Assembly (NCBI GenBank): GCA_963732595.1
Contig: CAVSZZ010000002.1
Span: forward strand, 806,001 to 870,000
From: JAFGXF01 sp963732595
Lineage (GTDB): Bacteria > Chloroflexota > Anaerolineae > Anaerolineales > Anaerolineaceae
Length of the DNA: 64,000 nt
Reading direction: 5' to 3'
Part shown: positions 35,846-43,630 of the stretch, one piece after another
Layout: each line of letters starts with the position of its first letter
Numbering within the stretch: position 1 is the stretch's first letter
Notes under the pieces: generated by a model
What the model was told of the DNA's origin: nothing
Database searches by the model: none
What the model saw: only the letters and a program-made list of their open reading frames with translations
Program-made: the position numbers and the translations under genes

Positions 35846-36832
35846 AAGGATCCTCCATCGATTGCGATATTACCAACCCGTTCCAAGTCATCACACGGAA
35901 CGCCCAATCCATTCAATAAGTTCCTGATCGTATTCCAATGGACATGCTCCCATGCCATTGGACTGCTATTGGAATTATGGCTCCCGAGCAATACATTCTT
36001 CATTTGTTTCAGTGGACTGTCAGGGGGTAATGGTTCCACCTCAAAAACATCCAAGGCAGCTCCTCGCAGACTCCCTTTCTGTAATGCCTTGACCAAAGCT
36101 GGTTCATCAACTACCGGTCCTCTGGACGTGTTGATCAGAACCGCCTCGGTTTTCATCATCTCAAGTGTTTTGTCATTTATAAGATGATGGCTGGTCGGAT
36201 TAAGGTCACAATTCAGGCTGACATAGTCAGACTCCGACAGCAACTCGGGCAGTGACAGCATTGTCAACTGATACTTTTGAACATATTCCGGCTCTATCGC
36301 AACCACATCGTTTCCAAGCAGTCGCATGCCAAATCCATACGCTCTCTGAATAATGGCCTTGCCAATATTCCCGACACCGACCACTCCCAGAGTCAATTCT
36401 GCCAATGATTTGCCCGGGGTTTTTTGCCATTCCCCGCTCTTGATATCCGCATCCATCCAGGGGATATTCCGGGCGAAGGATAGAATATAGCCCAATACTG
36501 TATCGGCCACGGGAAGGGTGAATGCATTCGGGGTGTTACATACCTGAATATCCAGTCGCTTCGCCGCCTCGAGATCGATCGAATCAATCCCGGTTCCCCA
36601 CTTGGATATGACTTTGAGGCGTGGCAAGCAAGTTCTCATCACTTTCTCTGTAAACCGGTCATCGCCGCAAATGACCCCGTCAAACTGACCTGCGATATTT
36701 CAGCAGATCTTCTTCTTCCAGGCGTTCTGTAACATCTGCTACAAGCATGTTGATTTCATAATGCTCAAAAACAGGCTTAAAGCGATCAAGGGATGCCATG
36801 ATATAAGGGGCGCTCAATAAAACTGTTTTCAT
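35842..36832 (-). pseudogene. D-2-hydroxyacid dehydrogenase (phosphoglycerate dehydrogenase-like), one apparent frameshift
   Basis: An ATG at 36832 starts MKTVLLSAPYIMASLDRF and runs to a stop near 36682. Dropping one base near 36693 joins it to GQFDGVICGDDRFT..., and then to the intact remainder. That remainder shows the Rossmann loop GVVGVGNIGKA, substrate-binding Arg in INTSRGPVVDE and catalytic His in LGSHNSNSSPMAWEHV. The repaired protein has 329 residues, normal for the SerA/GyaR family of NAD-dependent D-2-hydroxyacid dehydrogenases. It overlaps the SDR gene by 4 bases. The substrate is unknown; in a glycan locus a sugar acid is possible. Confidence 0.82.
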
Positions 36833-36913
36833 AAGTGATTCTGCTTTCAGAAAGATCCTTGATTATATCAATCCGATTCTTTTTACCGGTGAAGCATCAA
36901 GCTCTCAACAATC

Positions 36914-37546
36914 TCAAAATCCAACATCTTCGTCAATATCCCAGGCCTCATCCGCATTGATTTCATACATCAAGGGTTTATACCCAAGGCGATTGTGCCT
37001 TTCCGCAAGAATATTACCGTTAAAGAGATAAATGCATGAATTTTCCTCAAAAACCGGCGGTAAATCCTGCGTGCGAATCAACTCGCCCGGGTCATGATTC
37101 AAGGGTTGCCCAGAAGCATTCCATAATCTCGTTTGCAACCTCGTGACTGTAAACAAGGAATCGTTTTGATCCAGCCTGGCGAGAAGGGTCTGAATGGCAC
37201 CTGATACCGTAGCAGTTTTTAGAAGAGGGTTGGTACTATGTGTTTGCAGGTATAAATCGGCCTGAACCAATCTACAATCATGAAGCAGAATCTCATTCAT
37301 CGGAATGGTATCTGCACAAAGGTGATCCGGTCGGTCGATGATCTTGACTTGTGGAAAGTTCTCCAATAAACCAGCCTTCACCACAGGACTATCCGTGTCG
37401 ACCACAACCTGACCTATCTCTGGGCAATCCAGCAAGGTATGTATGATGTAACTATAGAGTGGTTTTCCCGCCAACATCCGGTAATTCTTTTCAGGTACAC
37501 GGATGGACTGGTGGCGCATGGGAACCAGAGCTGCGATCTCAGTCAT
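36914..37546 (-). CDS. Acylneuraminate cytidylyltransferase-family protein (CMP-sugar synthetase-like)
   Basis: The 210-residue protein starts with the nucleotide loop ALVPMRHQSIRVPEKNYRMLAGKPL, the NeuA/KdsB-type signature with conserved Arg, Lys and Asn. It continues with VVVDTDSP and LQTHSTNPLL, and ends INADEAWDIDEDVGF, the usual acidic metal-binding tail. Family members make CMP-activated nonulosonic acids from CTP. This is one of two NeuA-type proteins in the locus; the other is fused to a phosphatase. It overlaps the phosphatase gene by 4 bases (ATGA), so the two are co-translated. Confidence 0.87.
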   Translation of the reverse strand: MTEIAALVPMRHQSIRVPEKNYRMLAGKPLYSYIIHTLLDCPEIGQVVVDTDSPVVKAGLLENFPQVKIIDRPDHLCADTIPMNEILLHDCRLVQADLYLQTHSTNPLLKTATVSGAIQTLLARLDQNDSLFTVTRLQTRLWNASGQPLNHDPGELIRTQDLPPVFEENSCIYLFNGNILAERHNRLGYKPLMYEINADEAWDIDEDVGF

Positions 37547-38115
37547 GAGATATCAACCTCTATTCGCTCGTATTCCGAATAATTCTGAAGCATGTCAGCC
37601 TGCCATTGCGATTCGGGCCATCCCGCGCGGGCGCCGCGTTCGCGGTTAAGCGAATCGAGATAGGTTAGGATATCAGGAACATTATATCCCAGCCCCTTCA
37701 TGACACAACCGATCACGGTGCCTGTTCGCCCCGTTCCACCATCACAATGCACCGCCACCCCAATTCGGCGGATGACCAGGGAAAACACGCGATTAACCGC
37801 TTTCATGAGCTGGTTTTTTTCCATCTCCAAATCATCAGGACTGGCTCCACCATAAAGGTCCTGCATTGGAAAATGCCCTGCAATCAACAACGGGCCGGCC
37901 ATATAATCCGGTGGATTCATTGTTAAACAGACAATTCGACGCAAGCCAATGCGGTGAAGCTCATCCCAGGGTGTTTTTGTGGATGGCCGGCGCATACCTG
38001 CTAGAAGCGTCGGTTCACGAGTCACTAAATAGAATGCCTCCGGAATGTCCAGAGCCTGGATCTGAGGCATTTCCTCGATCGCCAGCAGCTTGCCCGGATG
38101 TAATACCAAAGTCAC
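37543..38115 (-). CDS. Dual-specificity/tyrosine-type protein phosphatase
   Basis: The 190-residue protein contains the P-loop VAVHCDGGTGRTG, a full CX5R motif with nucleophile Cys124 and Arg130 preceded by His123. A likely general-acid Asp lies in the HFPMQDL segment (about 86), as in dual-specificity phosphatases. It could act on phosphotyrosine proteins, such as a capsule-length kinase, or on a sugar phosphate or phospholipid. No tyrosine kinase gene is in the window. The start is GTG 38115, overlapping the upstream stop. It sits between a CMP-sugar synthetase and a capsule-type gene. Confidence 0.82.
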   Translation of the reverse strand: MTLVLHPGKLLAIEEMPQIQALDIPEAFYLVTREPTLLAGMRRPSTKTPWDELHRIGLRRIVCLTMNPPDYMAGPLLIAGHFPMQDLYGGASPDDLEMEKNQLMKAVNRVFSLVIRRIGVAVHCDGGTGRTGTVIGCVMKGLGYNVPDILTYLDSLNRERGARAGWPESQWQADMLQNYSEYERIEVDIS

Positions 38116-39735
38116 TCCCTGGTCAGGAAAGGCTTACCTTCAATAAACCCTTCAGTTAAAACCTTTACAGCCTCCGAGTTTTCTGACCTGAGTTCATCTG
38201 GCTGAAAATCAGTCAGCCGGACAAAGCCTCGCCAGATTCCATCTTTTTCCAGGTATTTATCAAATAACAAGGAGGTTCGGAATAATTGATAGTAAAGGAA
38301 TCTTCGCGCCTGGATGCGATGAGCCGGCAGGGGTTTGATCTTCTTTACTTTCAGAAATTCATCCAGTTTCTTTAGGTAGGCGGCACGGGTTTTAGGGAAA
38401 TAGACTGTTTGGTATTGGGTAAACCGGGCTTGTACCAGCAGATAAAACGGGGATGTCCATGACGGAAGCTTCTAAACCGATAGTTGAGTTATAAATCAGG
38501 ACAAATTTCGCCTTTTTAATCAGAGCATATGAACTGAGGTGTTGCTCCGGTCCAATAAAGCGGATATTTTTAAACCCACTTGCATTTCGGTGAACAACCC
38601 AATCCGATACTGTTTCCTGGCTGGCCTTCCCGGGACGAATCTCATCCGGATGGGCCCGGATCACAAACAGGGTTTTTGGGATACTTTTTAATCACCGGAA
38701 GTAAGCTGTCCAACCACTGGAACATATCCGGGTAGATCAGATTGGAATGCGGTTGACTGGTGTCGAAGATGACATTGGTGAAGATAGGCACAAGGTGCTG
38801 GTGGCGGTCGATGTCAGAAACCAAATCTTCAGGAAGGTCTTCCATGCTTGGCCAGAACTGGACATCTGCCATGGAAAAATGTCCCTCAAATCGATCGACC
38901 AGGTAACTGTCCAGACGTTCGTTTTGCTTTTTAGATAGATTAAAACGCGCTGGAATTTCTATCGGATAGGCGGTCGCCTCACCCTCTGTGAAGAACCCTG
39001 AATAGGGCCGGATTCCGGCTTCATGTGTGACCACCCGAATGCCATGCTTTATTCGCAACATTCCTGACAGTTGCTTCCGGGAAGAACATTCCGTTAAAGA
39101 CCAAAACGCCAACCGGGTGTAAACGGTTGATTACTTCTTCGAAACGACAGGCCACATTCCATGCCGACAAAATGATACTGGCGATACAAGAACTTTGTTT
39201 TGTGGTCATCAAAAAGATGGTGCCGTCGTAATACCCAACGAATGGATGGCAAGACCAGTTCACCAAGGTGTATTCCTTTATAAATAAATCCGGTCAATTG
39301 CTGGATGTTCATTCCTTCCAGGGATGCTCGTAAATGGGGATCAGCATTAATTGAGAAGGGCTCAATGGTGCCATGTTTAAACAACCGCCTGGATTGCTCC
39401 ATGCATCGTTTGCAAGGTGGCTCTCTCCAAACATCCTCACGGTTGGTACCCAACACACAGGCAGCCATGCCCTGGGAACAAACAAAGTGCACAACAGGCT
39501 GCCCGGCCAATCTTAATGCCCAGGCAGTCAATAATGAAAAAGCAGCATTCTGACTCAACCCGGTGATACGGGTCGACGCATTGAAGATGACAACCGGTCG
39601 CTTGTCACCAGCAGGCAGTTCCAGGTGGGACACCGCTCCTGCAATCTTATCTACCCTTCGGTCATTTATGAACTGCTTGGCGTTGACCTTAAGCTGCTGT
39701 AATAAAACCCCACCCCTATTGAAGTAGCCCAGCAT
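38112..39735 (-). pseudogene. Capsule polysaccharide biosynthesis-like protein, four apparent frameshifts
   Basis: Consecutive frames encode MLGYFNRGGVLLQQLKVNA...PVVIFNAST, then AWNVACRFEEVINRLHPVGVLVFNGMFF and HGIRVVTHEAGIRPYSGFF. VIRAHPDEIRPGK, IYNSTIGLEASVMDIPVLSAG and a basic tail ending at 38112 complete it. The joins lie near 39195, 39055, 38655 and 38410. Dropping one base at each gives 540 whole codons. The C-terminal half matches by eye the intact protein at 57820-59424 (RxHPgEi, TxGlExamxgiPVL), a GT-B-like capsule transferase fold. Intact motifs on both sides of each break favour sequence error. Confidence 0.78.
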
Positions 39736-39750
39736 TTACTTTCTTGGGAT

Positions 39751-41133
39751 TCAACGGCGCTCCATCAGATACAGCGTTCGCTTTGTTTCAGGTATGGGGA
39801 GTGCTTTTTCAATTTGATAATAGGTCTTGAACGCCTGTTCAAAACCTTCCTGGTTGTAATCCGGGAAAATATCCTCCCGGCTGACCAGCAGCCGCTGTAC
39901 CTGGCTGTCTTCCTTGGGGACAAACTCAATGATCAATTTGGGCGCGAGCCTTGAAAAAGACTCCGCCAGGCTTATAAGAGGGACATTATTGGATATGGCC
40001 AAATGATGGACGAGCGCTAGTGCCAGTATCAAGTCGGCTTGAGCCCGCTGTCCGAACGATGCTCGCTCTTCATTCGCCCAACCGATAGCCGGACTTGGAT
40101 TGGTTAGATCCATAACGAGGGGCAGAATATTGTCTTCTTTGTTCTTTCGTGTCTCAAGGTAGTTGATCTCAACTGCTGCAGGATCAATGTCAAACGAGAC
40201 AGTTGGGGTTCCTTTGCTGCTGGAAATTCTGCTGAAAACGCCGGTGTTCGCACCAAGGTCCCATACATAACCAGGCTTGGCACTCATGATCAGCTCATCC
40301 AGCATTTTTTTCTTTAGAAGGAAAGCCGAGTCCGTATAGTTGGTACCCGAATAGTAATCAGCCCACTCGGTTCCCTCAGGCTTCCAGGAGAGGCCTTTAA
40401 CAGTCGTTTCCAGACTGCTGATTAAACCGGTTAAAGCCATCTTAGACATCTTTCTTTCCTGAGCCAGCTGTTTGATATCTTTACCTGCATATCTCTTCTG
40501 GGCAACGGCATGTAAATGAATATGCGCCTGTAAGCCCAGATTCAATTTGGATTTTCCCGGCAACAGAGAACTGGTTAAATCCAGGGGGATGCCATCGATA
40601 TATACACGCATTAACTGACCCAAACGAATATCTGTCAAGGCCATCAAAGTCAATGGAGCCAGGAAATGCTGACAGAATTGACGATAAGCAATCCACGGCG
40701 ACCCTTCCTGATATTTTTCGAATGAGAGTGTGTCGATCAGGATCGGTTTCCCATGATTGAATTGGATGTTGTAAGCACTTGCATCTTTTAAGATCATGTC
40801 CTTCTCAAGTGCGTGTTTCATGATCTGCAATGTGCATAGAGCAGCATCACGATATTGGCTGAAACACCACTCAAACGGGAAACTGATGAAAGGAACTATC
40901 TCGGGTTGAATAACTTTATAGGCAAGCCCCGCCTCGGCTGGCGGTTGTTCCGATTCCACATGTTTCACCAGCAGGTCGTCTCTCACCAAATCCGCATACA
41001 GGCCGGATTCCATCAACAATTCATAATTCTCGCGGTACGCTCTGTTTACTTGTCGGAACAAAGCTTTACCGTGCTTGAACAAAAATCCATTGGGATCCCG
41101 GAAAGAACCGGGCACTTTTTCAACTTTACTCAT
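39751..41133 (-). CDS. SAM-dependent methyltransferase with a kinase-like N-terminal region (NoeA-like)
   Basis: The start is ATG 41133; the frame opens 14 codons earlier inside the upstream gene. The 460-residue protein has a C-terminal class I methyltransferase (VWDLGANTGVFSRI as the SAM loop, VSFDIDPAAVE as the acidic ribose contact). The N-terminal about 230 residues include FPFEWCFSQYRDAAL and LKDASAYNIQF-x8-ILIDTLSFEKY. This D-x4-N then I-D pattern recalls the catalytic loop and metal Asp of kinase-fold phosphotransferases. The whole resembles the NoeA host-specificity protein family of rhizobia. A methyltransferase on surface glycan is likely; kinase activity is speculative. Confidence 0.8.
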   Translation of the reverse strand: MSKVEKVPGSFRDPNGFLFKHGKALFRQVNRAYRENYELLMESGLYADLVRDDLLVKHVESEQPPAEAGLAYKVIQPEIVPFISFPFEWCFSQYRDAALCTLQIMKHALEKDMILKDASAYNIQFNHGKPILIDTLSFEKYQEGSPWIAYRQFCQHFLAPLTLMALTDIRLGQLMRVYIDGIPLDLTSSLLPGKSKLNLGLQAHIHLHAVAQKRYAGKDIKQLAQERKMSKMALTGLISSLETTVKGLSWKPEGTEWADYYSGTNYTDSAFLLKKKMLDELIMSAKPGYVWDLGANTGVFSRISSSKGTPTVSFDIDPAAVEINYLETRKNKEDNILPLVMDLTNPSPAIGWANEERASFGQRAQADLILALALVHHLAISNNVPLISLAESFSRLAPKLIIEFVPKEDSQVQRLLVSREDIFPDYNQEGFEQAFKTYYQIEKALPIPETKRTLYLMERR

Positions 41134-41356
41134 CTTTAGATTTCTTGGGGGTCTGTGGTTCCTGTTTCTTGCCAAAGGTGCGTGTAATAAAACTCTTTAC
41201 TTTGCGCCAATAGGTCGCCAGAAAAATACCTGCCCCGGCAATGGTGGCGATCAAAATTTGTAATAGAAAACTCCCGGAACCCGGATCCAGATACAGACGT
41301 CCCGTGTCCAAGATATCCGGTATAACATTGATCAGAATAAAAGAATTATCAATCAT
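41126..41356 (-). CDS. Small single-helix membrane protein with DPGSGS motif
   Basis: The 76-residue protein has RLYLDPGSGSFLLQ just before one membrane helix (LQILIATIAGAGIFLATYW), then a basic juxtamembrane segment RKVKSFITRTFGKK and a charged tail. I recall small proteins with a DPGSGS motif ahead of a helix near glycan and phosphoglycan genes, but no function. It overlaps the downstream methyltransferase start by 8 bases, so the two are translationally coupled. A membrane anchor or partner for that enzyme is a reasonable guess. Confidence 0.75.
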   Translation of the reverse strand: MIDNSFILINVIPDILDTGRLYLDPGSGSFLLQILIATIAGAGIFLATYWRKVKSFITRTFGKKQEPQTPKKSKDE

Positions 41357-41374
41357 TGGAATGTCCTTTGTTAG

Positions 41375-42247
41375 TTATTGAATAACCCGTCGCAGTTTTC
41401 TCAGGTGTGGTAATTCGCTATCATACACCTTTTTTACCCCGTCACCGAGGGATTGTTCTGTGACGCGAATGTACTTGACCAGTTTTTCAAGACCACCGGG
41501 TTCGACCGAAGCTGCCTGATCACCACCCCACATCGCCCGGTCAAGTGTGATGTGTCGCTCGACCATACAGGCACCCAGACTGATGGCCACCACGGTGGTG
41601 ATCAAACCCACTTCATGCCCAGAATAACCCACTGGGCATGGATACTGGGTTCGCAAAGTATGGATCATCCTGAGATTTAATTCTTCAGGGTCGCACGGAT
41701 AAGTGCTGGTCGCATGTGCAAGTACAAGCTGGTCCAACCCGAAAACGTTCACTGCAGCTTTTATCTGTTCATCGGTTGACATCCCGGTTGAGAGAATGGC
41801 CGGGCGTCCAGTTTTTTTGACATGCTTTAATAAATTATGATCAGTTAAAGACGCCGAGGGGATCTTATAGCAAACGGGTGAGAACGATTCGAGAAAATTC
41901 ACAGCTTCTTCATCCCATACAGAAGCGAACCAGGTTATCCCCAGCTCTTTACAAAATCGGTCGATCTCACGGTACTCATTTTCGCCAAATTCTACTTTTA
42001 GGCGATAATCCATATAGGTGATATATCCCCAGGGGGTCTCACGCATCTGATTGCGTTGTTCCGGTGGAACACACAATTCAGGGGTACGCTTTTGGAATTT
42101 GACTGCATCCACACCCGCATGCCTGGCCGAGCGGATCAAATCCTTGGCTATCTCCAAATCGCCATTATGGTTAATGCCAATTTCAGCAACAATGAATGCT
42201 GGGTGTCCATCACCAACCATAAAATCACCGATTTTTACTTCTCTCAT
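41375..42247 (-). CDS. NeuB-family nonulosonate synthase, short form without SAF domain
   Basis: The 290-residue protein is the TIM-barrel part of NeuB. It has FIVAEIGINHNGDLEIAKDLI, DAVKFQKRTPE, the PEP-binding strand YKIPSASLTDHNLL, ILSTGMSTDEQI, VGYSGHE and ACMVERHITLDR. These enzymes condense phosphoenolpyruvate with an N-acetyl-amino-sugar to make a sialic-acid-like C9 sugar. The C-terminal antifreeze-like (SAF) domain found in full NeuB is absent: the frame stops after LRKLRRVIQ and no remnant follows. The cytidylyltransferase-phosphatase fusion gene lies immediately upstream. Confidence 0.9.
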   Translation of the reverse strand: MREVKIGDFMVGDGHPAFIVAEIGINHNGDLEIAKDLIRSARHAGVDAVKFQKRTPELCVPPEQRNQMRETPWGYITYMDYRLKVEFGENEYREIDRFCKELGITWFASVWDEEAVNFLESFSPVCYKIPSASLTDHNLLKHVKKTGRPAILSTGMSTDEQIKAAVNVFGLDQLVLAHATSTYPCDPEELNLRMIHTLRTQYPCPVGYSGHEVGLITTVVAISLGACMVERHITLDRAMWGGDQAASVEPGGLEKLVKYIRVTEQSLGDGVKKVYDSELPHLRKLRRVIQ

Positions 42248-42303
42248 TCACTTATTCTCCTGACGAAATTTTACCCTGTTATTGACTCTTTTTATCGTAC
42301 TTG

Positions 42304-43518
42304 TTACAGAATCAGTTCACACAGCTCACGTACCGCTCCATGACCGCCTCTGTGCTGTAATATAAGATCGGCGTTATTTAGCGCTTCGGGGAGAGCATCT
42401 GCAACGGCAACGGCAAAGCCAGTTAACTTGAAGCAACCCAAATCGTTAATATCATTGCCTGTAAAGATGGTTTCACTCGGGGGGATGCCCTTCTGGCGAA
42501 GTATTTCAGACAAAACGGGCACCTTATCCTGTACGCCATGAACGTATTCAACCCGCATCTTCTTACAACGCGCCTCCACGACTGGATTGGGTTCCGTTGA
42601 AATGACCAGAGTCGGAATTCCCCAGGAAGCCAGACGGGAAATGCCGAAACTGTCAGACCGGTAGGCGGCCACCATCTCATGACCTTGCTCATCCACCCAC
42701 ACACGATTATCAGTGAATACGCCATCAAAATCAAAGACAGCCAGCGAAATCTTCTCAGGCCATGCGCGTGGGTGTTTTCCAGGGTAGGCCAAATCAAGTT
42801 TGTGAGATTGAATCACCCACTCCGCATAGTGCCACGTATCCATGGTATCGATATCGACCGAGTACAACGGATCGAGAATGATTGGTAGAATATTATCTCC
42901 AGTCATTGAGTTCTTAACTAAAAGCGTTTCGGGACGGATCACATCGATCTGCCCACTATGCCAATATGCGTCTGGTAGGGATTGTCGTGGCGCATTATAC
43001 GCCTCTTGAATATCATCAAGTTGAATCAACGGATTCATCATGCCATCGGGTCTGATCGTCCACATCTTAAACGGATTCTTGTCTGGAACGACAACAGCCC
43101 GCACCGAATCCCCCGCAGGATGGTCTATCAAAAGCTTGATTGCCCTGTCCAAGCTATCCCGCTCACGGATGGGTGTCGTCGGTCGTAGATGAACAACCGC
43201 ATCGGGCACGTAGCCTTCCTTTTCATTTAACCAATTCAAGGCGTGTTGGAACACCGGCAGGTCGCGGGTGTCATCCTGCGCCAATTCGGGCGGACGAAGA
43301 AATGGAACCTCGGCGCCCAGTTCTCTTGCAATAGTTGCTATTTCTTCATCCTCCGTAGAGACAATAATACGGGTGACCAGGGAGGATTGCCTGGCTATTT
43401 CAATCGAGTATGCAATCAACGGATATCCGGCCAATAAGCGTATATTCTTGCGGGGTATACCCTTTGATCCGCCTCGAGCCGGTATAACCACAAGCACTTC
43501 GTTATTATTTTTCATCAT
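42304..43518 (-). CDS. Fusion of acylneuraminate cytidylyltransferase and KdsC-like HAD phosphatase
   Basis: The start is ATG 43518 with AAGGTGAT upstream; an earlier ATG at 43557 adds 13 unlikely residues. The N-terminal half (about 1-230) is NeuA: VVIPARGGSKGIPRKNIRLLAGYPL, VVHLRPTTPIR and SVDIDTMDTW. The C-terminal part (about 240-404) is a KdsC/8-phosphatase HAD: LAVFDFDGVFTDNRVW with the nucleophile Asp pair, VISTE and FTGNDINDLGCF. Together they could dephosphorylate a nonulosonate 9-phosphate and load it onto CMP. The same domain order occurs in animal CMP-sialate synthetase, so the fusion is known in type. It precedes the short NeuB gene. Confidence 0.9.
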   Translation of the reverse strand: MMKNNNEVLVVIPARGGSKGIPRKNIRLLAGYPLIAYSIEIARQSSLVTRIIVSTEDEEIATIARELGAEVPFLRPPELAQDDTRDLPVFQHALNWLNEKEGYVPDAVVHLRPTTPIRERDSLDRAIKLLIDHPAGDSVRAVVVPDKNPFKMWTIRPDGMMNPLIQLDDIQEAYNAPRQSLPDAYWHSGQIDVIRPETLLVKNSMTGDNILPIILDPLYSVDIDTMDTWHYAEWVIQSHKLDLAYPGKHPRAWPEKISLAVFDFDGVFTDNRVWVDEQGHEMVAAYRSDSFGISRLASWGIPTLVISTEPNPVVEARCKKMRVEYVHGVQDKVPVLSEILRQKGIPPSETIFTGNDINDLGCFKLTGFAVAVADALPEALNNADLILQHRGGHGAVRELCELIL

Positions 43519-43630
43519 GCGTCGATCACCTTTCAGGGAGGGGCTGGCGGAATCCACTGGATGTTGAGCTAAAATCTCCGCTTTCCCGCGCAGTTTGATC
43601 TCCCGATATCATTCTTTTCGTATCCAACAA

